Origin: CAZDVQ01 sp964508975 | GTDB lineage: Bacteria; Bacteroidota; Bacteroidia; Chitinophagales; Saprospiraceae | Length of the DNA: 64,000 nucleotides | Reading direction: 5' to 3' | NCBI GenBank assembly: GCA_964508975.1 | Contig: CAZDVQ010000001.1 | Span: 1 to 64,000 of the forward strand | Shown here: positions 52,292 through 60,104 of the stretch, in pieces | How positions within the stretch are numbered: the stretch's first letter is position 1 | Layout: each line of letters opens with the position of its first letter | The notes under the pieces: generated by a model | What the model saw: only the letters and a program-made list of their open reading frames with translations | The model's database searches: none | What the model was told of the DNA's origin: nothing | Program-made: the position numbers and the translations under genes

Positions 52292-52549
52292 TTAGTGTGC
52301 TTGTTGTTGCTTTGAAACCTGCACCTGCGCTTTTATCCGTTGCGCTAAGTGTTCAGGAGCTGATTTGCGTTCTATTTTGTCGCGAATCATGTTGCGTATC
52401 ATACGCTCTTTATATTCAAGGGCCTGTTCTTCAGGCAAAGATTCAATGTGGGCTTCAAATGTCGCGGCTTCTTGCGCGTTGAGCTTTCCATCTAGGTACA
52501 AGTTTAACTTATGGTTCAAGCCGTCTTGTATCAGCGGTAGTCCTATCAT
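52292..52549 (-). CDS. Putative anti-sigma factor (small)
   Basis: 85 residues, helical, soluble. The region HKLNLYLDGKLNAQEAATFEAHI resembles the N-terminal sigma-binding helices of anti-sigma factors (zf-HC2-like) but lacks the zinc-binding His-Cys-Cys pattern. It follows the ECF sigma gene after 12 bp, which is the usual place for an anti-sigma factor. It has no membrane segment, so the signal would be cytoplasmic. The assignment rests mostly on context. Confidence 0.65.
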   Translation of the reverse strand: MIGLPLIQDGLNHKLNLYLDGKLNAQEAATFEAHIESLPEEQALEYKERMIRNMIRDKIERKSAPEHLAQRIKAQVQVSKQQQAH

Positions 52550-52561
52550 AATCCTAATGGT

Positions 52562-53167
52562 TTACGTTTTTGATCGCTTATCTTTAAAACCCATTGACTG
52601 GGCATACTCTTTCAACTCGTCTTTCAGCATGTTGCGGGCGCGATTAATACGCGAGCGCACCGTACCGATGGGGATATCTAGCACGTTGGCGATATCCTCG
52701 TATGAAAATTCCTCGATGTCGCAAAGCATAATGACCTCCCTATAGCTCGGGCTAAGTTTGCTGAGCGCGAGACTAACCTCGTCGCCCATCATATCCCGTA
52801 GTAATTCTTCTCGGAGGTCAACATAAGCACCGCCCACATGACCGTCTTGGTATGTGGAAGCGTCCTCGTAATCAACCGTTTGTGGTTGGCGAACTTTATC
52901 GCGGTACTTGTTTATAAAGATGTTTCTCAAGATAGTAAACAGCCAAGCGCGGGCATTAGTTCCCTGACGGTAGCTATCAATTGATTTACATGCACGCAGG
53001 AAGGTATCTTGTACCAAATCCTCTGAATCTGTCTCGTTGTACGATAGGTGGTAGGCAAAGTTGTACAGGGCGTCCATGTGCGGCATGAACTCCTGCTCGA
53101 ATATCCGGTATTGCTCCGGCGTTAGCGATATGTGTTTCTGGTCTTCCACGGTGTGTTGGCCTTGCAA
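52562..53167 (-). CDS. ECF-type RNA polymerase sigma factor
   Basis: 201 residues. Region 2 (about 25-95) includes YNFAYHLSYNETDSEDLVQDTFLRAC and WLFTILRNIFINKYR; region 4 (about 135-190) includes LSPSYREVIMLCDIEEFSYEDIANVLDIPIGTVRSRINRAR. This is the sigma-70 ECF architecture that drives stress or envelope regulons. Its neighbour is a likely anti-sigma factor. A type-B element occupies the upstream region, 47 bp from the start codon. Confidence 0.93.
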   Translation of the reverse strand: MQGQHTVEDQKHISLTPEQYRIFEQEFMPHMDALYNFAYHLSYNETDSEDLVQDTFLRACKSIDSYRQGTNARAWLFTILRNIFINKYRDKVRQPQTVDYEDASTYQDGHVGGAYVDLREELLRDMMGDEVSLALSKLSPSYREVIMLCDIEEFSYEDIANVLDIPIGTVRSRINRARNMLKDELKEYAQSMGFKDKRSKT

Positions 53168-53213
53168 GTTGCGTGCCTATTTATGTTTAATCAATTTTTT
53201 TAATTTTTTTGGG

Positions 53214-53371
53214 GGGCGCCTCGCCGGGCTTTGCCCGTCGCCGCTATGTTACGCGGCTCGCTAATCGCTCGGCCCTTCGCCGCCCTTATTACAGTAGAGG
53301 TTTTCAAAAACGGCTCTACACTTGGGCGGCTCGGTCTGCCGCTACGCGGCACCGCTCCACAGCGCTGGCGC
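53214..53371 (+). repeat. Element A sub-type B, long copy (outer stem GCGCC/GGCGC)
   Basis: 158 bp between the sigma-factor start and the amidohydrolase stop, touching the latter. Antisense to both genes. Extra central sequence around 53280-53330 makes it longer than other copies. Confidence 0.78.
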
Positions 53372-54832
53372 TTAACGACCCAGCTTGAACTTGTCCAAGT
53401 ATTGCTGGAACAACACTTTTTGCTTGTCGCTTAGGTTTTGTTCCTTACCTTTCAAGTATGCTTTACCCACGATGCTGGTGCGTACGTCTAAGGCATCACC
53501 GGCGCTGAGGATAAGGGTAGCGTCTTTTCCAGCTTCTAGCGAGCCAGTGGTTTTATCAATACCCAAGATACGAGCGGCATTCAAGGTAATGGCAGCCACC
53601 GCTTTCTCCGGGTCGAGGCCGAAAGCTACGGCTTGACCTGCTTGGAACATTAGGTTGCGCTGTTGCCAGCTACCGTCCATGCTCAAGCAAAACAGCACGC
53701 CTTTCTCCGCGAGGATACTGGCCGACTTGTAAGGTTGGTCGTAGTCTTCATCGTCTTTTGATGGAAGACTTTGTACTTGTTGCAGGATAACCGGCACTTG
53801 GCGCAAGGCCAAAAATTCGGCTACACGCCAGGCATCTCGGCCACCCACGATCACGATGTCGAGTTTTTCAGCCTCGCCGAAGCTTACCGCTTCGAGGATA
53901 GACTGCATGTCGTCAACATGGATAAAAACCTTTTGCTCACGGTTTAAAACTGGGCGCATGGCTTCGAAGGCCAAGTTTTTAGGGCTTGTTTTTTCTTGTT
54001 GGCTATAAGCCCTGGCGGCTTGAAAATACTGACGAATGGCATCAACGCCCTCGTTGTATTTATCGCTTTTCTTGGTGTCGCCGGGTTCTGCCCACCAGCC
54101 AGAGTACTGGAAGCGGCGTGGCCAGCTGAGGTGAATACCCGTTTCCATGCGGTAAACGGCTTCTTCCCAGTTTTGCGGCTCGCTACCAAGACCTACCACC
54201 GCTGATTTACCCATGATGACACCACCTGTTGGGGCAATTTGGGCCATGAGTACGCCATTGGAGCGCAAAGTAGGAATAATATCGCTATCGGTGTTGTATG
54301 CGATAGCCGCGCGGATGTGCGGGTTGTAGGTACCCACCTCGTTAAAGTCGAGGGTGGCACGAACGGCTTCAACCTCCACGAGGCCAAGTTGTGTATTGGT
54401 TGCGATAAAGCCTGGGTAAGCGTGTTGGCCAAGCGCGTTGACTAATTCGGCAAATTTTGCGGGATTCACCCTAGGGTCGGTCATCGGGGCAACAAACTCG
54501 ATTTTGCCTTCAGCATTGATAGCGATGGCGGCATTAGCGATGCTGGTCCCATTACCAATATGTGCCGTAACGTTGGTAATCAAAATACCACTGGGCTTGC
54601 TGTTTTGTGCCAGCAAATCGGTGCCCGTGGCCAAGAGGCACAAGATGGCAAATGATACTGCGTGAGCTGCCCGGCGGGCCACGGCGAAGCCGTGGGTGCG
54701 CGAAGCGCACCGAGCGAATAGCGAGCCCAGAGGGGAGCGACCCGAGCGGTTACGGGGCTGTACCGTGGTACGGCCAAGGAACGCGAGGGACACGCCCAAA
54801 TTATTGTTCAAAAAACCGGCCTTGCTTTGCAT
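53372..54832 (-). CDS. Amidohydrolase-superfamily protein, probably catalytically degenerate
   Basis: 486 residues. A signal-peptide-like segment (VSFAILCLLATGTDLLAQN) precedes a composite amidohydrolase domain (ILITNVTAHIGNG at the start; AAITLNAARILGIDKTTGSLEAGKDATLIL at the end). The metal site is altered: the usual PGLIDxHxH after the first strand reads PGFIATNTQLGL, so two His ligands are missing. Related secreted Bacteroidota paralogues share this loss. Residues about 12-58 are encoded by element A copy 12, inserted in frame between the initiator codon and the hydrophobic core of the signal peptide. The effect on export is unclear. Confidence 0.85.
   Translation of the reverse strand: MQSKAGFLNNNLGVSLAFLGRTTVQPRNRSGRSPLGSLFARCASRTHGFAVARRAAHAVSFAILCLLATGTDLLAQNSKPSGILITNVTAHIGNGTSIANAAIAINAEGKIEFVAPMTDPRVNPAKFAELVNALGQHAYPGFIATNTQLGLVEVEAVRATLDFNEVGTYNPHIRAAIAYNTDSDIIPTLRSNGVLMAQIAPTGGVIMGKSAVVGLGSEPQNWEEAVYRMETGIHLSWPRRFQYSGWWAEPGDTKKSDKYNEGVDAIRQYFQAARAYSQQEKTSPKNLAFEAMRPVLNREQKVFIHVDDMQSILEAVSFGEAEKLDIVIVGGRDAWRVAEFLALRQVPVILQQVQSLPSKDDEDYDQPYKSASILAEKGVLFCLSMDGSWQQRNLMFQAGQAVAFGLDPEKAVAAITLNAARILGIDKTTGSLEAGKDATLILSAGDALDVRTSIVGKAYLKGKEQNLSDKQKVLFQQYLDKFKLGR
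54660..54797 (-). repeat. Element A, copy 12, inside a coding sequence (outer stem GCGTG/CACGC)
   Basis: 138 bp, a multiple of three, in sense orientation within the 5' end of the amidohydrolase gene. 3' hairpin CCACGGC-TTC-GCCGTGG. Removing it would join MQSKAGFLNNN directly to a normal hydrophobic signal-peptide core. Confidence 0.88.
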
Positions 54833-54912
54833 AATATTCTAGGGTTCGTCAACTAATAGCCCGCGAATATAATGCAAATAGTAGAACCTAGGTAAACCCT
54901 GCAAATAATTGG

Positions 54913-55677
54913 CTAGATGAGCTCGATGTAATGCTTGACCTCGACCTCTGTCTCGCCCGATATTTCGAAGATGAGCTCGAACGAGAGTTTGTCGCCGGGC
55001 TTTACCCTTTCCAGCAGTTCTATCATGTCTTCGGTAATCATATTTTTCTTGCTGCTCCTGAGTACCTTGGGTGTTGTGGCCCTGCTGGATAAATAATACA
55101 TACGTACTTTGAGCATCACACGGCTAGAGCCACAGTTGCAGGTTTCGCCACGTTTTTTCTTGGCCAGCTTATTAATATTAGCAGCTGTAGTAAAAGCCGA
55201 TTTGTACGATTGGCAAAAAATAGACTCGAAGCGCTCGAATTCAATGTTTACCGGGCTGTCATCGGGCGTGAACGCGATGGGTACACGCACGAGCGTGCGC
55301 ACGGGTTTGCCTGCGATTTTCCCCGGGGTCCAACCTTTGGTAAATTTAACGATGCGGAAAATTTCCTCGTCGATTTCCCGGTCGAAACTTTTCAACAACT
55401 TGATTTCGCTAACGCTGCCATCTACCTCAACGATAAAATTGAGTTCGGATGAGCCACGTGCGCGGAGCAACACGATTGGGGTCATGTTATCCTCGATGGT
55501 TTGAAGCAGAAATTCTTCGCTGCAAGCAGCACGGGTTGCGGCGGTAGATTGGTCAACTTCGCAAAAAGTAAAATATGGTCGTTCGTCAACCAGGCCATGA
55601 ACATCGCCAGGAGGTTGAGCTAGGAGCAGTGTTGACATACTCCATAATAGGCTTGTAAAGAGAGCGTGAAATCGCAT
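54913..55677 (-). CDS. TonB C-terminal-domain protein
   Basis: 254 residues from the ATG at 55677. Signal peptide (FHALFTSLLWSMSTLLLAQ) and then a TonB_C-like domain: ELNFIVEVDGSVSEIKLLKSFDREIDEEIFRIVK followed by WTPGKIAGKPVRTLVRVPIAF. The N-terminus lacks the Pro-rich spacer and membrane anchor of a true TonB, so the protein is probably a soluble periplasmic relative rather than an energy transducer. Residues 175-200 contain Lys-rich segments and a CNCG motif. Function not evident. Confidence 0.85.
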   Translation of the reverse strand: MRFHALFTSLLWSMSTLLLAQPPGDVHGLVDERPYFTFCEVDQSTAATRAACSEEFLLQTIEDNMTPIVLLRARGSSELNFIVEVDGSVSEIKLLKSFDREIDEEIFRIVKFTKGWTPGKIAGKPVRTLVRVPIAFTPDDSPVNIEFERFESIFCQSYKSAFTTAANINKLAKKKRGETCNCGSSRVMLKVRMYYLSSRATTPKVLRSSKKNMITEDMIELLERVKPGDKLSFELIFEISGETEVEVKHYIELI

Positions 55678-55762
55678 AATTTTGTATTGTGTAAATATAA
55701 GACGTGCGAAAAGCCAAATCCGTTCCAAAAATATACAAAATTAATAGTTCAGAACTCTTTTA

Positions 55763-55770
55763 TATCTTTG
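55763..55770 (+). promoter_or_regulatory. Candidate -7 box (TATCTTTG) of lspA
   Basis: Exact TAnnTTTG match 13 bp before the GTG start; the leader would be only about 6 bases. Confidence 0.5.
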
Positions 55771-55783
55771 CGACTCCATTCAT

Positions 55784-56488
55784 GTGCAAAAATCAACGGT
55801 TTTGAAACGAGGATATATTATTTTAGCAATCATACTATTGGTACTTTTCTTAGACCAAGCGGTGAAGTTCTGGGTTAAGATGAGCATGTGCCACAACGAG
55901 ATGTTCCCTTTTTTGGGGATGGACTGGCTTAAAATCCATTTCATCGAGAACGAAGGTATGGCTTTTGGTTTAACCTTTGGCGGCTCGTACGGCAAGTTAG
56001 CTTTGAGTTTATTCCGGATTATCGCCGTGGGTTTTATTGGCTATTCGCTGTTCAAAATGGTGAATACCAAGGTTGCTTTTGGCTTTAGCATCAGTATTGC
56101 GTTGATATTTACCGGTGCGCTGGGCAATATCTTGGACAGTATGTTCTATGGCTTGATGTTTTCGAAGAGTGGTTTCTGTTACCATTCAGAATGTCACGGC
56201 TGTGAAGCGATGTTTTTACCGCCGGATGGTGGCTACGCTGGATTTTTGCACGGCAGCGTGGTAGATATGCTGCATGTGGATATCATATTGCATTATCCTA
56301 ACTGGTTCCCATATCACCCGGGGGAGGCATTTAGCTTGTTCCCGCCGATATTCAACCTGGCCGACGCGGCCATATCGATTGGTGTTGTCTTGATTGCTAT
56401 TTTCCACCGCCGCTTTTTCGACTCTCTGAAAGAAGCCGAGGCTGTTGAAAAGCAGAAGCCCGCAGAAACACCAGAAGCAGGCGCATAG
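55784..56488 (+). CDS. lspA: Lipoprotein signal peptidase (signal peptidase II)
   Basis: Inner-membrane aspartyl protease that removes lipoprotein signal peptides; 234 residues, longer than the usual 160-170 because of an insertion with four Cys (FCYHSECHGCEAMF) typical of Bacteroidota. Motifs: ENEGMAFG, GNILDS, GSVVDM with catalytic Asp161 and FNLADAAIS with catalytic Asp194. The start appears to be GTG at 55784; an overlapping ATG one base earlier is out of frame and stops after seven codons. The cyclophilin lipoprotein in this window is a likely client. Confidence 0.93.
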   Translation: MQKSTVLKRGYIILAIILLVLFLDQAVKFWVKMSMCHNEMFPFLGMDWLKIHFIENEGMAFGLTFGGSYGKLALSLFRIIAVGFIGYSLFKMVNTKVAFGFSISIALIFTGALGNILDSMFYGLMFSKSGFCYHSECHGCEAMFLPPDGGYAGFLHGSVVDMLHVDIILHYPNWFPYHPGEAFSLFPPIFNLADAAISIGVVLIAIFHRRFFDSLKEAEAVEKQKPAETPEAGA

Positions 56489-56628
56489 CAAGCGCAAATA
56501 AATTAGAATCGCTTATAAATACATTTGTCCTTTGTTTAATAAATTAGTCCTAAAACAAGACTTTTCTTAAACAAAAAAACAGGGGTGCTGTTAGGCTTTT
56601 TTTTCAACTAAGAAGTTCAACGCCACCC

Positions 56629-58104
56629 ATGTCCAAAAAAATAATTGTAATCGGAGCTGGATTCGCAGGCTTATCCGCAGCGGCAAACCTTGCCCAAAAA
56701 GGCTATGATGTAACTATACTAGAGAAAAATAGCAGCGCTGGTGGTCGTGGCCGTAAGTTCCATGTAGATGGATTCATGTTCGATATGGGTCCAAGTTGGT
56801 ACTGGATGCCCGATGTGTTTGAAAAATATTTTGCCCGCTTCGGCAAAAAAGTATCTGATTATTACGATTTAAAAAGGCTCGACCCAGGCTACCGCATTGT
56901 ATTTGGCCCTAACGACGAGCTAGATATTCCGGCAAATCTCGACGAACTATATCAACTGTTCGAAAAATTAGAGCCCGGCAGCAGCCCCAACTTGAAAAAA
57001 TTCTTGACCGAGGCGGAGTACAAATACCGCGTGGGCATGGATGAATTTGTGCATAAACCTGGTCGTTCAATTTTAGAATTTGCCGAATGGCGCGTGGTAC
57101 GCTCGGTGTTCCGCTTACAAATGCTTACCTCTATGGCTAAGCATGTGGAATCGCTGTTCAAGCACCAAAAACTACGCGAGTTGCTTAAGTTCCCAGTGTT
57201 GTTCTTGGGTGCTACACCTGAGGAAACCCCCGCCATGTATAGCTTGATGAACCATGCCGACCTGGTGCTAGGCACCTGGTACCCCATGGGTGGCATGCAT
57301 AAAATTATAGAAGCCATGGTTGCCGTGGCCGAGGAACAAGGGGTGAAAATATTGTGCGACCATGCCGTGACGCATATTGAAACCCATCATGGAAAGGCTA
57401 CTAAAGTACACACAGTTAACGGTGTGTTTGAAGCCGATGCCGTGGTGGCCGGTGCCGATTATCACCACGTAGACCAACAGCTACTCGACGAGCCCGTGCG
57501 CAACTATACGCCCAAGTACTGGGACCAACGCGTGATGGCGCCATCTTCACTCCTGTTTTATCTTGGAATAAACAAACGCTTAAGCGGCCTACGCCACCAT
57601 AACTTGTTCTTCGACGAGGATTTCAAAGTACACGCCAAGGATATTTACACCGAGCCCAAATGGCCCGAAAAACCCTTGTTCTACGCTTGTGTGCCTTCCA
57701 TTACCGACGATACCGTGGCACCTGCCGGGCACGAGAACCTATTCCTGCTCATACCGCTTGCTCCAGGCCTAGAAGACAACGAGACCACCCGCGAACATTA
57801 CTACAACCTGGTGATGGAACGCCTCGAAAAACATATCGGCCAATCGGTACGTGATGCCGTGGTGTACAAACGCAGCTATGCCCACAGCGATTTCGTGTCA
57901 GATTACAACGCGTTCAAAGGCAATGCCTACGGCTTGGCCAATACCTTGGGCCAAACGGCTAACCTCAAGCCCGCCATGAAAAGCAAAAAAATATCTAATC
58001 TATATTTTACTGGACAACTCACGGTTCCCGGCCCGGGCGTGCCCCCTTCCTTGATATCAGGTCAGGTGGTTGCCGAAGAGTTGTACAAAGAATTAAAACC
58101 TTAA
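56629..58104 (+). CDS. crtI: Phytoene desaturase (CrtI type)
   Basis: FAD-dependent carotenoid desaturase of 491 residues. The N-terminal dinucleotide motif is IIVIGAGFAGLSAAANLAQKG, followed by the RGRKFHVDGFMFDMGPSWYWMPDV substrate region, and the C-terminal FTGQLTVPGPGVPPSLISGQV is the family signature. It introduces four double bonds into phytoene to form lycopene-type pigment. It is 13 bp upstream of crtB, so the pair is one operon; no cyclase or ketolase gene lies near. Confidence 0.96.
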   Translation: MSKKIIVIGAGFAGLSAAANLAQKGYDVTILEKNSSAGGRGRKFHVDGFMFDMGPSWYWMPDVFEKYFARFGKKVSDYYDLKRLDPGYRIVFGPNDELDIPANLDELYQLFEKLEPGSSPNLKKFLTEAEYKYRVGMDEFVHKPGRSILEFAEWRVVRSVFRLQMLTSMAKHVESLFKHQKLRELLKFPVLFLGATPEETPAMYSLMNHADLVLGTWYPMGGMHKIIEAMVAVAEEQGVKILCDHAVTHIETHHGKATKVHTVNGVFEADAVVAGADYHHVDQQLLDEPVRNYTPKYWDQRVMAPSSLLFYLGINKRLSGLRHHNLFFDEDFKVHAKDIYTEPKWPEKPLFYACVPSITDDTVAPAGHENLFLLIPLAPGLEDNETTREHYYNLVMERLEKHIGQSVRDAVVYKRSYAHSDFVSDYNAFKGNAYGLANTLGQTANLKPAMKSKKISNLYFTGQLTVPGPGVPPSLISGQVVAEELYKELKP

Positions 58105-58117
58105 ATATCGTATCCTC

Positions 58118-58960
58118 ATGAATCAAATCAAGTTGTACAGCGACACCTGCATGGAGTGCAGCCGTTTAATTACCAACCGTTACAGCACATCTTTTTCTTT
58201 GGGTATCAAGGTTTTTGCCAAGCGTTTCAGAGCACCTATTTACGCCATTTACGGCTTTGTGCGCTTTGCCGACGAGATTGTTGATACCTTTCACGACAAA
58301 GATAAAGCTACCCTACTCAAACGGTTTAGGGAAGATACTTACCGCGCTATCGAGGAGCAAATATCCATGAACCCGGTGTTGCACGCCTTTCAAGAAGTGG
58401 TGAACAAGTACCATATCGAACACGAACTCATCGATGCTTTCCTAGATAGCATGGAGATGGATTTGTTCTTCGACAGGTACGAAGACAGCCTGTACAAAAA
58501 GTACATCTACGGCTCGGCAGAGGTGGTGGGCCTCATGTGCCTTCGGGTATTCTGCCACGATAAGCCAGGCCAGTACGAGGAACTTAAGGACTCGGCCTGC
58601 GCCCTGGGCTCTGCTTTCCAGAAAATCAATTTCCTACGCGACATGAAAAGCGATTTCGATGAACGCGGCAGGGTTTATTTTCCCGAGGTAGATTTCCGCG
58701 ACTTCAACGATGATATCAAGCAACAAATCGAGCTGGATATCAAAAAAGATTTTGACCACGCCTACCAAGGCATCATCCGCTTGCCTCAGGGCTCTCGGTT
58801 CGGGGTGTACCTGGCGTACAAATACTACCTTAACTTATTCTACAAAATACAAGTAGCACCAGCACAACGTGTTGTGAATGAACGTATTCGGGTTAACGAT
58901 CGCCGTAAAATGTACATCTTGTTCAAATCAGCGCTTCGGGCTAGCTTCAATTTTTTATAA
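58118..58960 (+). CDS. crtB: Phytoene/squalene synthase (CrtB type)
   Basis: 280-residue head-to-head prenyl transferase making phytoene from two geranylgeranyl diphosphates. The two Asp-rich motifs are present: DEIVD (52-56, in RFADEIVDTFHD) and DMKSD (175-179, in NFLRDMKSDFDERGRVYFP). Length is a little short of the plant-type enzymes but normal for Bacteroidota. It forms an operon with crtI. Confidence 0.95.
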   Translation: MNQIKLYSDTCMECSRLITNRYSTSFSLGIKVFAKRFRAPIYAIYGFVRFADEIVDTFHDKDKATLLKRFREDTYRAIEEQISMNPVLHAFQEVVNKYHIEHELIDAFLDSMEMDLFFDRYEDSLYKKYIYGSAEVVGLMCLRVFCHDKPGQYEELKDSACALGSAFQKINFLRDMKSDFDERGRVYFPEVDFRDFNDDIKQQIELDIKKDFDHAYQGIIRLPQGSRFGVYLAYKYYLNLFYKIQVAPAQRVVNERIRVNDRRKMYILFKSALRASFNFL

Positions 58961-59036
58961 GGGGCCGGTAGTTTTACGTTAGCCGCTGAAGTTTAGGCGG
59001 CCATCCACTAAGTCCCTTGTGCTGTTGTTTTATTTT

Positions 59037-59136
59037 GGGCGTGCCCCTCGCATACGCTCGGGTCGCTGCATTACGGGGTTCGCTCTGCTCCGTGCTACGC
59101 ACCGCGGCTACGCCGCGCCCTCCATGCAGCTCACGC
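59037..59136 (+). repeat. Element A, copy 13 (outer stem GCGTG/CACGC)
   Basis: Sense orientation, 76 bp past crtB. 3' hairpin CGCGGC-TAC-GCCGCG. The gap 58961-59431 holds this copy, a terminator and a promoter box. Confidence 0.88.
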
Positions 59137-59213
59137 AGAAAGGCTGTCAATTGTACTGTGACCATTCTGAAAATCAGCGTATTATACCCGAAAGAAGAGA
59201 ACTTCCCGAAAGG

Positions 59214-59250
59214 AAAAAGCCATCCCTTGAGGTCAAGGTGATGGCTTTTA
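59214..59250 (+). terminator. Terminator-like hairpin
   Basis: AAAAAGCCATC..CTTGA-GG-TCAAG..GATGGCTTTT, with T's after. It follows element A copy 13 and may end crtIB transcripts. Confidence 0.75.
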
Positions 59251-59352
59251 TTTTTAGAGTTGGGTATGACTTAACCAATTACAAACAAGAGATACAGCGC
59301 TGGTTAGACTAGAAATACCCCTCAAATTTTTATTTATATCCCCCTGTTTACT

Positions 59353-59360
59353 TATCTTTG
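59353..59360 (+). promoter_or_regulatory. Candidate -7 box (TATCTTTG) of the DUF433/DUF5615 pair
   Basis: Exact TAnnTTTG match about 70 bp before the DUF433 start codon; no clear -33 element. Confidence 0.45.
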
Positions 59361-59431
59361 CAAAGAGGCCGGAACCAAATCCTTATCATTCGGATTAAGT
59401 TTATGAAACAGTAACAGAGCAGGCTAAAAAT

Positions 59432-59671
59432 ATGATCATGGAAAATACCTTGTCGAGAATAACCATAAACCCTAATGTATGCAAAGGTAAACCTTGCATT
59501 AGGGACATGCGCTTTACCGTGGTTCAGCTCCTTGAATTGCTGGCCAGCGGTATGACATTTGATGAGATTTTGGAGGATTATCCTTATTTACAAAAAGAGG
59601 ACATAGAAGCATGTTTATTGTTTGCTTCTAGAATGGCGGATACCAAAGATATCATTGCATTATCTGCTTAA
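59432..59671 (+). CDS. DUF433 antitoxin-like protein
   Basis: 79 residues with the DUF433 core RITINPNVCKGKPCIRDMRFTV followed by LLELLASGMTFDEILEDYPYLQKEDIEACL. DUF433 proteins are the antitoxin half of a VapBC-like pair with DUF5615 toxins. The partner gene begins 2 bp after the stop. A second ATG lies two codons in. Confidence 0.93.
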   Translation: MIMENTLSRITINPNVCKGKPCIRDMRFTVVQLLELLASGMTFDEILEDYPYLQKEDIEACLLFASRMADTKDIIALSA

Positions 59672-59673
59672 TA

Positions 59674-60039
59674 ATGATAAAGTTCTTTGTCGATACCCAA
59701 TTACCTCCACTTTTGGCAAAATTTCTTGCTGAAAAGGATTTCGACGCTATTCATACAACCGATTTTCCTGAAGGGCACTTGTTGCAAGATACCGAAATCG
59801 TGAAAATTGCGATTTCAGAGCAGCGAATCATAATCACAAAGGATAGTGATTTTTTAGACAACTATCTATTAAAAGGAGCTCCCCCAAAAATATTATTACT
59901 TAAACTTGGTAATTTATCCAACCGAGAATTGTTGGAAGTCATTGACTTATATTTACAACAACTTATCAATCAATTTGAGTCTCAATCAGAGCTAATCATG
60001 CTCAGTAAAACTCAATTGATAACTTATAACCAAGATTAA
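59674..60039 (+). CDS. DUF5615 PIN-like toxin
   Basis: 121 residues. The N-terminal FFVDTQLPPLL, central ITKDSDFLDNYL and ILLLKLGNLSNRELLEV segments carry the acidic residues of the PIN-like nuclease fold. DUF5615 toxins are predicted RNases. Next to DUF433, it makes a complete module. The pair is more AT-rich than neighbouring housekeeping genes, which fits horizontal gain. Confidence 0.92.
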   Translation: MIKFFVDTQLPPLLAKFLAEKDFDAIHTTDFPEGHLLQDTEIVKIAISEQRIIITKDSDFLDNYLLKGAPPKILLLKLGNLSNRELLEVIDLYLQQLINQFESQSELIMLSKTQLITYNQD

Positions 60040-60104
60040 CGCCTGGCCTAACCTTTAAATTAAAGGACGAAGGCCTGCTCTAGGTGATGCATTGGAAATA
60101 ATAC

